41,164 nucleotides of DNA from Chrysochromulina tobinii (lineage: Eukaryota > Haptophyta > Prymnesiales > Chrysochromulinaceae), in NCBI GenBank assembly GCA_001275005.1, contig JWZX01003386.1:1-41164 (forward strand), in the 5' to 3' direction. The translations under genes and the position numbers were made by a program. Under the pieces are notes generated by a model, which worked only from the letters and a program-made list of their open reading frames with translations, was not told where the DNA came from and did not search any database. Within the stretch, counting starts at the first letter, position 1. Every line of letters begins with the position of its first letter. This document shows, piece after piece, positions 1 to 8,609 of the stretch.

Positions 1-392
1 TGGCAGGAGGCATCGCTGGCAGGGGCAGCGCGGCTCGCGGGGCGACTCGCGGAGCGGCCCGCGAGCGAGAACGCGTGCGAGAACGTGTGCGAGGCCGCGC
101 GCGAGGCCGCGTGCGCTATTGCGTGCGAGAACGCGTGCGCGACCGCGCTGCGAGGCCGCGTGCGCCAGTGCGTGCGATCCGGCATGCGATATCGCACACG
201 AAAGGCGAGCGGGCTCGCACGCGAGAACGCACGCGATCTCGCAGCGCGGCCCGCACGCGAGATCGCACGCGGTTCGTGTGCGAGATCGCAGTGCGCCCCG
301 CGGGGGATCCCCGCGCGACTCACTTACCCGCTGCGACTCAGTTTCGTGTCACACCTTCCTAACAGAAGATTTTCTCACTCTTCTCTTTCATA
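1..392. repeat. GC-rich degenerate short-repeat tract upstream of the oxidoreductase gene
   Basis: About the first 330 bases are a degenerate patchwork of short units built on CGAGAACGCGTGCG and CGCACGCGAGATCGC, rich in CG dinucleotides and small palindromes. Open frames run through it on the + strand, but they encode only Arg/Ala-rich low-complexity sequence and resemble no family, so I do not call a gene. From about 335 the composition becomes pyrimidine-rich (TTCTCACTCTTCTCTTTC) just before the ATG at 393, which looks like a normal 5' leader. Confidence 0.55.
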
Positions 393-1958
393 ATGCGGGT
401 ATGGACGAGGAGGGCGAGCGCGACCGCCGCCGGCGAGGCGGTGGATGCGGTCATCGTCGGCGCCGGCGTGGTGGGCGTGGCATGCGCGCACTACCTCTCA
501 CGCCGCGGCGCACGCGTGCTCATCGTCGACTCGCGGCCTCCGCTGTCCTACACTTCGGCCATGTCGACCGAGTGCTATCGCACCTACTTTGGCGATCACG
601 TGCAGATGACGGCGTTCATGAACAGGAGCGTGGACCTGCTCGAGACGCGCGCCGCCGAGTGCGACAACGCATTCTCCCTGAATCGACGCGGCTACTGCTT
701 CCTCAGCGCGACCGACGAGGGCAAGGCCAAACACGTCGCACAGGCAGCAGCTGCGGCGACCTTGGGGCACACTGGCGGCGCGGTGCACAAGGACGGCGGG
801 CATGGCGTGCGTTACCGTGGCGACAAGCTGGCGTACGACGCGGCCGTTGACGGGATCAGCGTCTTCCAGGGCCACGACGCGGTACGCTCCTTTTTTGGAG
901 AGCTGCCAGCCGACTTCGTGTCCGCAGAGACGAAGTCGTTGCTGCACTGCGGCCGCGCGGGCTGGATGAGCGCGCAGCAGATGGGCACACAGCTGCTTCT
1001 GGGCGCGCGCGCCGCGGGCGCGCGTACTCTCACGCCGGCGTCTGTCGTCGGGGTCACCACTGCCGATGAGGGCGCGCGCGTGAGCGGCGTCACGGTGCAG
1101 CTTGGCGCGGACCCGTCTGCGCACACGCACGTGGCGTGCGGAGCGGTCGTCAACTGCGCGGGGCCGTTCGCGGGCGAGATGGGCGAGCTCCTCGTGCGCG
1201 CGTCGCGCCCTCGGAGCCTCCTCGGCGCCACCTCCGAGGCGGCGGCCAACGCGCACGCGAGAGCTTTCACACTCCCGTTTGTGAACGAGATCCATGCGAA
1301 GGCGATGCTGCGCGACCCTCTGGGTGCGGTGCCCATGACGGCGCCGATGATGATCTGGGAGGATGAAGTGGAGCTGCGCTGGGCAGATGAGGAGCGGACC
1401 GCCCTGCTCGAGATGGGTGGCTTTGAGGCCACACTTGCCCGTCCGCTGCCTGGAGGCGCCCACTTTCGACCCTACCCCGGAGCCACCGGCACAGTGGTCA
1501 TGTTGTGGGAGGCGCTCCATATGGACATGCACGTGCCTGCGCCGGCGCCGCCGGAACCACAGCTACGCGGCGCGCTCTTCGCCGAGCTGCTCATCCGAGG
1601 GCTATCCACGATGGTCCCCAAACTCGCCGAATGCTACTTGGCGGACGACGGCTCGATGCAGGCGACAGTGAGCGTCGACGGCGGCTACTACACTAAGACG
1701 CCCGACAACCTGCCGCTCATCGGCGCCGTGCCGGGCGCGCCAGCTGGCAGCTTCGTGTGCGCGGGGCTCTCCGGCTACGGCGTGATGGCGAGCAATGCGG
1801 CGGGCGAGCTTCTAGCGGCTCACGTGCTCGGCGGCGCTGGCGCGGCTGAGCCGCCGCTGCCCTCGTACGCGGCTACCTTCCGGCCGGAGCGCTGGCTCGA
1901 GTCCGATTACATAGAAGCGGTCGCGGCCGGCAGGGCAGGCAAGGGGTTGCAGATCTGA
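393..1958 (+). CDS. FAD-dependent oxidoreductase, DAO (glycine/D-amino-acid oxidase) family
   Basis: This 521-residue protein is probably a flavin enzyme that oxidises an amine or amino-acid-like substrate; the substrate is unknown. After about 18 residues comes the Rossmann dinucleotide-binding motif VIVGAGVVGVACAHYLSRRG, followed by an acidic strand end (VLIVDS) that would bind the FAD ribose. Near the C-terminus the second FAD-contact region reads PDNLPLIGAVP and then CAGLSGYGVMASNAAGELLA, as in DAO-fold proteins. The middle segment (NEIHAKAMLRDPLGAVP, IWEDEVELRW) resembles bacterial-type stand-alone DAO oxidoreductases and the FOXRED1 group. The frame is uninterrupted and the length is usual. 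ATG 393 is the first in-frame methionine. The short Arg-rich N-terminus could be a weak mitochondrial presequence, which is inference. It converges on the SBDS gene with a 222-bp gap. Confidence 0.85.
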   Translation: MRVWTRRASATAAGEAVDAVIVGAGVVGVACAHYLSRRGARVLIVDSRPPLSYTSAMSTECYRTYFGDHVQMTAFMNRSVDLLETRAAECDNAFSLNRRGYCFLSATDEGKAKHVAQAAAAATLGHTGGAVHKDGGHGVRYRGDKLAYDAAVDGISVFQGHDAVRSFFGELPADFVSAETKSLLHCGRAGWMSAQQMGTQLLLGARAAGARTLTPASVVGVTTADEGARVSGVTVQLGADPSAHTHVACGAVVNCAGPFAGEMGELLVRASRPRSLLGATSEAAANAHARAFTLPFVNEIHAKAMLRDPLGAVPMTAPMMIWEDEVELRWADEERTALLEMGGFEATLARPLPGGAHFRPYPGATGTVVMLWEALHMDMHVPAPAPPEPQLRGALFAELLIRGLSTMVPKLAECYLADDGSMQATVSVDGGYYTKTPDNLPLIGAVPGAPAGSFVCAGLSGYGVMASNAAGELLAAHVLGGAGAAEPPLPSYAATFRPERWLESDYIEAVAAGRAGKGLQI

Positions 1959-2180
1959 AGATGCACAGGCGCAGCCCACAGGCGACGCGTTAGCGGGTAC
2001 ATTAGTCCACAGTACGAATTCAAGGCCGGCGAGCGATGATTTCTTATTTGCATGTTCCCGCCCGCGGCGCACCCGGCGGTCGCGCGGTCGCGCGTCGCGA
2101 ACTCGCGATGCATCGCGGGATCGATTAAAAACGTCCAAAATCGAACTGCACCGACCGACCCCACGGCTAGGTTCCGCTCT

Positions 2181-3470
2181 TCACCGGTAGGTTAGGATCC
2201 CTAGTTCCGCCAGCCGAATCTTGGCCGCGTCGACGCCCTGCTGTGCCGCCTGCCTGAGCCAATCCTTGCCCTGCTGTACGTCCGCCTCGACGCCCATGCC
2301 GTCCAAGAACGCCTTGCCCACCTCGAGCTGTGCGACAGGATCGCCTTTCTCGGCGTTACGCAGGTTGAGCTTAAACATGCGCTCCTCGCGGCTCGGCGGC
2401 TTCGGACGATCACCGCCGCCGCCAGCGCCGCATGCCGAGGGTCCGCTACTGGCTGGCTTGGCAGTCGCTGGGCCGCTACCGCTACTGTCGCTCGACGCCG
2501 CAACGGGCGCGGCAGCGGGTAGCGTCGCGGGCGCCTGTGGTGCTGGCGGCGGCGGCGGGGTCGGCGCGGCTGATGGCGCCGTATTGGGCGCGCTGATCGA
2601 CTCGGCTGCCAAGAGCGTTGCCGTCGTCGACGAGCCGCCGCCACTACCTCCGCCGCCGCCGCCGCCACCACCAACTGAAAGCGCCTCGTCTGCGCTCGCC
2701 TTGAGCTCGATGATCTGTACCGAGCCGCCATGCGCGCGCGCGAGCTCCGAGAGTGGCCGGAAGAGCGATGGATCGGAGTGGCACCCGATGGCGCTCATGG
2801 GCACCGCAGCCGCGTCGGCCGCCGGCTCGGGCGTGTTCAGCTGTAGGCGCTCGGAGGCGCCGCCGGCGGCCTCCGCCTCGGCGAGCGCCTGCAGCGCCGT
2901 CTGCATCTTCGCGAGTTCCTCGGTGGGCACGAGCAGCCGTAGCTGCATGCGCGCGCGCGCGATCGGCACCACGTTGGCCACCTCGAGCTGCCTTATCACT
3001 TGCAGCGCCTGCATCTTGGCAGATTTGTTGGTGGCGGGCGCGAAGTGGAGCGTCTCGCGCATCGCGCGTTCGATGGTCGACAGAGGGTAGGGCAGGCGCG
3101 TCTCCGGGTTAACGCACATATCGGTGACGCGCGAGGCCACATCACGGAAGAGGGCGTCTACCATCATCTGCCGCTCCTCCTCGGACATTTGGAACTCGCC
3201 GCGGTCGAGGACCTCAACGCACACCTTGTCTTCGTCGTCGGTGCCAAAAGCATCTAGCATGTCCTCGCTCTTGGCGAGAATACCCTTCTCCACGTTTTCG
3301 AAGATGGTATGGACCTGCAACACCTCGTCGATGTTTTTCTCAACCTTGTTGCGCCAAGCGACGACGGTGTTGCGGTACGCAGCCACCTCAAAGCGCTTGC
3401 CGTTGCGCTTCAGGCGCACGATGCAGATGTTCGTGAGCTTCTTGATGCCCACCGGCTGCAGGCGCGGCAT
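2181..3470 (-). CDS. SBDS: Ribosome maturation factor SBDS with a C-terminal Sel1-like repeat extension
   Basis: The SBDS/Sdo1 family releases eIF6 from the pre-60S subunit together with the GTPase EFL1. I place the start at the ATG at 3470, where the protein reads MPRLQPVGIKKLTNICIVRL as the family does; the open frame continues upstream only from a non-ATG codon. Of 429 residues, about 1-260 cover all three SBDS domains (KRFEVAAYRN, EKNIDEVLQVHTIFENV, GEFQMSEEERQ, NPETRLPYPLSTIERAM, VPIARARMQLRL, GGSVQIIEL). Residues about 266-280 are poly-Gly and 281-360 are a Pro/Ala/Ser linker. Residues about 371-425 form a Sel1-like helical repeat (NAEKGDPVAQLEVGKAFLDG, then WLRQAAQQGVDAAKIRLAEL). Canonical SBDS proteins end soon after domain III, so the tail is an unusual addition. 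No frame break is seen. Confidence 0.93.
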   Translation of the reverse strand: MPRLQPVGIKKLTNICIVRLKRNGKRFEVAAYRNTVVAWRNKVEKNIDEVLQVHTIFENVEKGILAKSEDMLDAFGTDDEDKVCVEVLDRGEFQMSEEERQMMVDALFRDVASRVTDMCVNPETRLPYPLSTIERAMRETLHFAPATNKSAKMQALQVIRQLEVANVVPIARARMQLRLLVPTEELAKMQTALQALAEAEAAGGASERLQLNTPEPAADAAAVPMSAIGCHSDPSLFRPLSELARAHGGSVQIIELKASADEALSVGGGGGGGGGSGGGSSTTATLLAAESISAPNTAPSAAPTPPPPPAPQAPATLPAAAPVAASSDSSGSGPATAKPASSGPSACGAGGGGDRPKPPSREERMFKLNLRNAEKGDPVAQLEVGKAFLDGMGVEADVQQGKDWLRQAAQQGVDAAKIRLAELGILTYR

Positions 3471-3872
3471 GGCGGATGAGAGAACGACACACGCGAAAGC
3501 GCACCGCCACGACCACACGAAACACTGCCACGCAGCGGTCGCGTCGAGGATGACGAGGCCGCCCTCTTTCCAGTTTCTTCACGCCGCAAGGGGTATGAAC
3601 AGCCCGGAGCTACATTGTACATGTACCCGAGAGGAACTCCACATAAATGCAGAGGACGCGCCCGCAGACGGCCCCTCTACCACCACATCACGCACACTGA
3701 TCGGCTACACACTGGTTGCGGCCGGGCGAGGTGACGTTGCACGGTAGACGGTTGCAGCTCAGGGATAAGCGCGCATCGTGGGCCGGCCCTATGAAATGAT
3801 CGGTGAGTGCCTAGCTGCAGTATGGGACGCGTATGCGCACACAGTCGTCCATGTCCTCGCCCGGCATGCTGG
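3471..3872. promoter_or_regulatory. SBDS upstream region with a TACATGTA palindrome
   Basis: This 402-bp gap lies between the SBDS start and the stop of the next minus-strand gene, so it should hold the SBDS promoter and the 3' end of the RRM gene. It contains the 10-bp perfect palindrome GTACATGTAC (3617-3626) with the 8-mer TACATGTA at 3618-3625, 148 bp upstream of the SBDS ATG. I see no other gene or RNA here. Confidence 0.4.
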
Positions 3873-4628
3873 TCATTGCGTCTCAATCATCGCCCGTGCT
3901 GGTCCCGGCGAGCGCCGACGAATGGGTAGAATGGGCGGTGGAAGCATCGCGGCGAGTGGTTCGCCTTTTGAGAGTGTGGCAAAGTCCACGTACATGCGGC
4001 AGCCAGGTATGGGCCCCATGGTGCCGTCGAGCGCCTGGACGGCGGCATCGGCATCCTCGGGCGCATCGAATTCGACGAAACCGAAGCCCTGGTCCCAATT
4101 GTTTTGCAGGCGCGGGGTGCGGACGCACGCTAGGCGCCCGTACGGATTGAAGGTGGCACGCAGCCACTCCACCACGGGGTCGGGATCGGATCGTGGAATC
4201 GTAAGATGCATGCACACGTCCTGGTGCCACTTGCCCGGTGTGCATCTCAACCGGCCACGCAGCGTTCCACAGGCGGACTCAAACTCCTTGTCGTTCAGCT
4301 GCTGTGTGGCGCTCGTCCGAGCCTGCTCTTTCATGAAGCGCATGAACCAGAAGCCTTGTCGTATCCTCTTCTCCTCGTTCGGGAAGCGCAGATCCGGGAG
4401 GTGCTCGGGCGCCAAATCAATCTGCTCGCGTACCTGCTGCGCCACTCCAACGAGGCGCCGGCGCATGGTCGCGGGGTCGGCAAAGGACACCCACAATTGT
4501 CGATCATCATACTTGGGCGCTACCAGCCGATCGCCACGCCCCCCGTGTGAGCTGAAATTTCGGTGTTGCGCCAGCAGCAGGCGACGCGCCACTATGGTGC
4601 GACCTGCAGTGCGCGACGTGGTCAGCAT
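3873..4628 (-). CDS. RRM-domain RNA-binding protein, probably organelle-targeted
   Basis: Starting at the ATG at 4628 gives 251 residues beginning MLTTSRTAGRTIVARRLLLA, a basic, hydroxylated, acid-free leader typical of mitochondrial presequences; the open frame extends 13 codons further up without an ATG. The central part (LWVSFADP, HLPDLRFPNEEKRIRQGFWF) is unassigned. The C-terminal half carries an RRM with RNP1-like GFGFVEFDAPEDADAAVQAL and a closing MYVDFA strand (about residues 140-220). The role is probably RNA binding in an organelle, which is inference. The gene is divergent from the FKBP gene, with only 209 bp between start codons, so the two may share regulation. Confidence 0.7.
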   Translation of the reverse strand: MLTTSRTAGRTIVARRLLLAQHRNFSSHGGRGDRLVAPKYDDRQLWVSFADPATMRRRLVGVAQQVREQIDLAPEHLPDLRFPNEEKRIRQGFWFMRFMKEQARTSATQQLNDKEFESACGTLRGRLRCTPGKWHQDVCMHLTIPRSDPDPVVEWLRATFNPYGRLACVRTPRLQNNWDQGFGFVEFDAPEDADAAVQALDGTMGPIPGCRMYVDFATLSKGEPLAAMLPPPILPIRRRSPGPARAMIETQ

Positions 4629-4755
4629 TCGACCCCCGACCGGTGCCCTCAATTCCCAACCCCCCACCTGTCCGTCGCGCAGACCCCGTTTTTTTTACCG
4701 AAACATGTTCCTTTTCGATCGGGGGAGCCGGGACAGGGGAAAGCCGTGTGTCGAT

Positions 4756-4775
4756 GACACGTGTTGACACGTGTT
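4756..4775. promoter_or_regulatory. Tandem CACGTG (G-box/E-box) pair in a divergent promoter
   Basis: The 10-mer GACACGTGTT occurs twice head to tail with no spacer (4756-4765 and 4766-4775). Each copy contains the palindromic CACGTG core bound by bHLH and bZIP factors. It lies in the 209-bp gap between the divergent RRM and FKBP genes, 63-82 bp from the FKBP ATG. A regulatory role is inference from position and core sequence. Confidence 0.45.
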
Positions 4776-4837
4776 CCGATCGTGTTCCATGTCCTTCGTG
4801 ACTCGGTCCAGCGTCCGTTCGACTTCGACTGGGAAAC

Positions 4838-5341
4838 ATGATGGCTGGGAAGCTCCTCGCCTCCTTCTCGCTACTGTTCGCGTTGCCGTGCGCGCACAGT
4901 AAGGCCTGCGAGGGTGAGAATCTCAAGCCGGACGCGCCGCTACGCATTGGCACAAAGTTCAAGCCTGCCGAGTGCACAGACGTCTCGAAGCCCGGCGACA
5001 CACTCTCGATGCACTACACTGGAACCCTGTACAGCGACTGCTCAAAATTTGATTCGAGCCGCGACCGTGGTGATCCCTTCAAGTTTACGCTGGGCAAGGG
5101 CGAAGTCATCAAGGGTTGGGATGCCGGATTGCGTGGCATGTGCGTGGGCGAGAAGCGCAAGCTCACCATTCCTTCGGATCTTGCCTACGGTGATGAGGGC
5201 TCTGGCGACAAAATTCCGGCAAAATCGACGCTCCAATTTGAGGTCGAGCTTCTCGACCTGAAGCACAAGCCTGTGGGTGGTGGGAAGAAGAAGAAGAAGA
5301 AGAGCAAGAAAAGCAAGAAAAGCAAGAAGGATGAAGTTTGA
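4838..5341 (+). CDS. ER-type FKBP peptidyl-prolyl cis-trans isomerase with Lys-rich tail
   Basis: FKBP2/FKBP13-type isomerases accelerate prolyl isomerisation of client proteins in the ER lumen. The 167-residue protein starts with a signal peptide (hydrophobic core LLASFSLLFALPCA, likely cut near residue 21). The FKBP domain, about residues 43-142, keeps the pocket residues Y60, F71, D72, F81, V90-I91, W94 and Y117, as in GEVIKGWDAGLRGM and LAYGDEGSGDKIP. Paired cysteines in the early mature part suit an oxidising compartment. After the domain comes a (K)n/(KKS)n tail ending in KDEV, close to the KDEL retrieval signal. Two adjacent ATGs (4838, 4841) could both serve as starts. No intron is needed. 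Confidence 0.93.
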   Translation: MMAGKLLASFSLLFALPCAHSKACEGENLKPDAPLRIGTKFKPAECTDVSKPGDTLSMHYTGTLYSDCSKFDSSRDRGDPFKFTLGKGEVIKGWDAGLRGMCVGEKRKLTIPSDLAYGDEGSGDKIPAKSTLQFEVELLDLKHKPVGGGKKKKKKSKKSKKSKKDEV

Positions 5342-6341
5342 GAAGTGAATCACTTGGAGGAGACGTTAGTGATGGCTCGACCACTGTAGCAGGAGACAGG
5401 GCCCACTCGAACTCGAAATGGCGGCTTGGAACCCGATCGACGTGGCAGCCGGGCGGAGGTATTCACATACGCCATACCCACAACCCCCGGCGCCCGGGTG
5501 GTGGGACGCAGCGGACGAGCGGAGAGCAGCCAGCCCAGGTTAAGCCCAGGTATACTGCCAGCCCAGGTATACTGGGCGGGGCGACCGCGGTGTGACCCGA
5601 AAGCGCGACTTCTTGTGTACGATAGCGGCGCCCGTCGTAGTCGCGAGAGGTTACAGGTAGAGGTTTCAGCGTCCGGACTGTATACGCGCGCCCGCGGCCG
5701 CGCGAACGAGCGACGCGCGCCGCCGCGCCCGACGAGCGTATACACGGTACGCGGGTGGGTGTAGCTCGACGTACGCCGTCCACGCGCGGCGATATCAGAA
5801 CTCGCCGTCACACTGTGCTGAGTCGGTCACCCCGAGCCGCACCAGACCGGCAGCGGCACCCGCTCTGGGCAGGCTCTGCATAGCGCTGCACACGACGCGA
5901 TCGAGACGTATCGGTTCATTGTGGCCTTAAAGCGTTCCGTTATAATTTCTCGGGACGCGCAGCCGCGGCCGCGTACCGCGCTTGCGTGTTGCGTACTCGC
6001 GGTCGCGCCTCGCGATCTCACTTACGCGCGTACCCATACACAACGTGTTGACTCACCTCTCATGTTCGCACATCATGCCCTAAGCTCATCTCAAGCGCAC
6101 AACGCATTCTCCGCGAGCAGGTGACCAGCCGCACTCTTCACCCTTTGGGATCCCACGCAACTGACGCCGCATCGCGACAAATATGATTGAGCACTGCCAA
6201 GTGCAAGGATTGGTTTATCGGAGAGCCTCTCGGCTCCGCCGTGTGGGGAGGGGATCCACTGCCATACTCGCGTTGCACGCCCCTGCCATCAGAGCAGCAC
6301 CGCGCTCAGCAGAGCATGTGAGCTAAGGTCACTCCTTGCCG
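5342..6341. other. 1-kb convergent intergenic region with a short direct repeat
   Basis: This lies between the 3' ends of the FKBP and 6342-8318 genes. It contains two exact copies of the 15-mer AGCCCAGGTATACTG at 5543-5557 and 5560-5574, with a shortened third copy (GCCCAGGTTA) just before them. The open frames crossing it give Arg-rich sequence without family features. I see no tRNA A or B boxes and no convincing RNA gene. Confidence 0.4.
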
Positions 6342-8318
6342 TCACGCCTGGATGCTTGCGCCCACCGGCCTTGTTAATATCGGTGAGCTGAGGCCACCCG
6401 GAGGCTTGCGCCCACCGGCCTTGTTCGCCTCGCCGATGCTCAGGCGCTGCGCGGGCACGTAGACGGCCTGAGTGGGCTGAAGGACTGACTCCGCCAGCGG
6501 GGTCTTGCCGTGCCCGGCCTTGGAGCCCGCGGAGACGGTGGCGGGCGACGGGGCTGATGAACTGATCACAGCATGGGCGGCGGCAGTAGGTACAGGCGGC
6601 ATGTTTTGGCTGCCAATCGCGGCAGTCGGCACGGGCGGTAGCGGGATCTGAGCAGGAGCGCTGCCGTTAAGAATGAGTGGCGGCGGATACGGCGCCCCCC
6701 CCGTTGGTGTGTTTTCGCCAGAGGCACCTGTAGACACGGCTGATTTGGCTTTGGCTGCAGCGGCGGCCGCTGCCATCCCCGGGGTCAGCTGCGTGGACGG
6801 CTGCGACGGCTGCGATGGCGGTGCCAAGGGCGGCGTAGCCGACACGACGGCACCGGTTGTGCTCTGAGCGCCCGCCTTGCCCAGCGGCGAGGCGGTCGTG
6901 GCCCCACGTTGGCTCTGGCTCTGGCCGAGGCGCGAGCCCGACTGCGGCCGCTTCCGCCTAGCTTGGATCGCGCCGGGCGACGAGCGGGTCGACCCCTTCT
7001 CCGAGTAGGCGGGGGTCGCGCTCCGCTGCGTGCGTGGTGACTGCGTGTTCGTGCGCTGGCTCGCCGGGCGTGAGGACGCAGAGGTCGAGCGTCCCGACTC
7101 TGAGGTACCACTCGAGCCGACCTTTTTGGGGAGCATGCTCGTGCGTGTCGGCTCCTTTCCGGGCTCTGGAGTAGGGACGTTGAACATCGGCTGCCGCTTG
7201 CGCCGCGCCGCCTGCGCCGCCTCGCGCGCGACTGCCGCGCGCCGCGCCACCTGAGCGACCCGTTGCGCATCATCTTCCGCCGCCGCCTGCTCTTGTTCGC
7301 GCACCATGCGCGCCGCGTCGTCCTCGGCCTGCTTGGCAGCGTTGATGGCCGCCGCGCGCGCGGCCGCGCGCCTTGCGGCGCGACGTGCCGCCTCACGGGC
7401 GAGCTTTTCCGTTTCCCTCGCAGCCTCCTCCTTTTGGGCGCGCGTCTGCGCCATCGGGTCCAGGGGAATCGCGGTTGTGATTTTGAGGGGAGCCTGAACG
7501 CGCACCGTCTGCGGCCGTACCCGCCCGTGCGCGTGTGAGCGCATCGAGAGCTCGCGTCGGATCGAGATCGCGCGCCGCGCCGAGGCGAAAATGGCGCGCC
7601 CTGGGCGGCCGGACGGCAGCGCGGCGGCACCTTGCACGGGCCGGAAGAGCACGCGGCCCTGTGCGGCACGCTCCGCCTCGTCCTCTGCAACCTGCTCCTC
7701 GCCGTGTAGCCCTGCCATCTTACGATTCCACCGTTGAAGATTCCAGCGCTGGCCCGCGTCGCCCAGGATCACCGGCTGGATCGGCGCAGTCGAGAGCACA
7801 CCGCGCTTCTGCACGTCCTCGCGCCACTGCGCGATGCTCGACTGGAACATCTGCTGCTCGTTGATTTCGCGCGTGTGCTGCCTCAGGAGCGCCTCGGTCA
7901 GCGTGGCGGTCATTGTCTCCGACGCCAGCTGCTGCTTGACGGGCGCCGCCGACGTGGCACCCTTGGTGAAAAGGCCCGACATGTCAAGGCTCGAGCCGAA
8001 GATGTCCATTTTGCTCAACGTGCTCAAGCCCACGGGCCTGGCCACTGCCGGTGCGGAGGCCTTGACTTCCTGCACGGGTGCGTCCTTGGGCTTCCAGTCA
8101 TCGCCGTCCTCGCCTTCGGGGCGCCAGTTGTCCGTGTCGACCGCATCCCAATCCTTGACGTCCAGGTCCCTCGCCATCTGCTCAGAGTCGTTGAGCGAGG
8201 TGGAGCACTCGGGCTCCACCGGCTTCGGCCCGTACCTTTCGAGTAGACCGAGGCTGCGCATGTTGTTGCGCTGGCCGATGGCCGCCAGCTCGGCCTCGAG
8301 GTCCGTCGTCCCCCGCAT
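6342..8318 (-). CDS. Unrecognised 658-residue basic, mostly disordered protein with an ordered N-terminus
   Basis: I do not recognise the family. The start at ATG 8318 is the first methionine of the frame. Residues 1-150 are acidic, with apparent sequence constraint (LGLLERYGPKPVEPE, DVKDWDAVDTDNWRPEGEDG) and two Trp-Asp-type stretches. Residues about 150-260 are mixed (QHTREINEQQMFQSSIAQWR, GQRWNLQRWNRKMAGLHGEE). Residues about 300-390 are a long Ala/Arg/Glu-rich single helix or coiled coil. The rest, about 390-658, is Ser/Pro/Thr/Ala-rich, basic and probably disordered. Such architecture is common in cytoskeletal adaptors, but that is only suggestive. The end of the gene overlaps a 22-bp direct repeat that may have altered its C-terminus. 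It is divergent from PRP22. Confidence 0.6.
   Translation of the reverse strand: MRGTTDLEAELAAIGQRNNMRSLGLLERYGPKPVEPECSTSLNDSEQMARDLDVKDWDAVDTDNWRPEGEDGDDWKPKDAPVQEVKASAPAVARPVGLSTLSKMDIFGSSLDMSGLFTKGATSAAPVKQQLASETMTATLTEALLRQHTREINEQQMFQSSIAQWREDVQKRGVLSTAPIQPVILGDAGQRWNLQRWNRKMAGLHGEEQVAEDEAERAAQGRVLFRPVQGAAALPSGRPGRAIFASARRAISIRRELSMRSHAHGRVRPQTVRVQAPLKITTAIPLDPMAQTRAQKEEAARETEKLAREAARRAARRAAARAAAINAAKQAEDDAARMVREQEQAAAEDDAQRVAQVARRAAVAREAAQAARRKRQPMFNVPTPEPGKEPTRTSMLPKKVGSSGTSESGRSTSASSRPASQRTNTQSPRTQRSATPAYSEKGSTRSSPGAIQARRKRPQSGSRLGQSQSQRGATTASPLGKAGAQSTTGAVVSATPPLAPPSQPSQPSTQLTPGMAAAAAAAKAKSAVSTGASGENTPTGGAPYPPPLILNGSAPAQIPLPPVPTAAIGSQNMPPVPTAAAHAVISSSAPSPATVSAGSKAGHGKTPLAESVLQPTQAVYVPAQRLSIGEANKAGGRKPPGGLSSPILTRPVGASIQA
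6354..6425. repeat. Exact 22-bp direct repeat at the 3' end of the 6342-8318 gene
   Basis: Two identical 22-bp copies (both starting GCTTGCGCCC and ending GGCCTTGTT) lie at 6354-6375 and 6404-6425, offset by 50 bp. The offset is not a multiple of three, so the second copy on the minus strand is read in another frame and the stop at 6342 belongs to that frame. This looks like a small tandem duplication. Confidence 0.75.
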
Positions 8319-8609
8319 TGGCGAAATGGTTCCCGCTTTCCCGCGCCGGGCTCGGGGCCTGCGGTGCTGACGAAAGCGGCCAACACGGCCGAGCTCTTTG
8401 AAGAGCGAAAGTGAAAAAGCAAAAAATCATTTTCGCTTTCTTAGTCTCCACAAGGTTCCAAAAAATTGGTGCAAGAGCCGCCAGGTTGAAAACGCGCACG
8501 AGGAACACTCCTACATGTACAACTCCCCTACCGGTTTGTTGAATCCCTTCACAGTTTGATGTGCGATCACACGTCCCGACACCAGAGTGGGCGAGCGGAG
8601 GCAGCCATC
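8319..8609. promoter_or_regulatory. Divergent promoter with TACATGTA, upstream of PRP22
   Basis: This 291-bp gap separates the start codons of the minus-strand unknown gene and PRP22. It is AT-richer than its surroundings (AAGCAAAAAATCATTTTCGC) and carries TACATGTA at 8512-8519, 98 bp upstream of the PRP22 ATG. The same 8-mer lies upstream of three other genes in this window. Confidence 0.45.

Noticed and set aside
75-850. Overlapping + strand frames in the first kilobase encoding Arg/Ala-rich peptides
   Set aside because: They arise from the repeat tract and from other frames of the oxidoreductase gene; no family features.
498-1532. 344-codon minus-strand frame opposite the oxidoreductase
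   Set aside because: Antisense shadow of a GC-rich gene; Arg/His-rich with no motifs, while the + frame has clear FAD motifs.
6366-6416. A 46-nt GT-AG intron between the two 22-bp repeats of the unknown gene
   Set aside because: Much shorter than the three well-supported introns here (87-122 nt), and no conserved protein to test the frame against.
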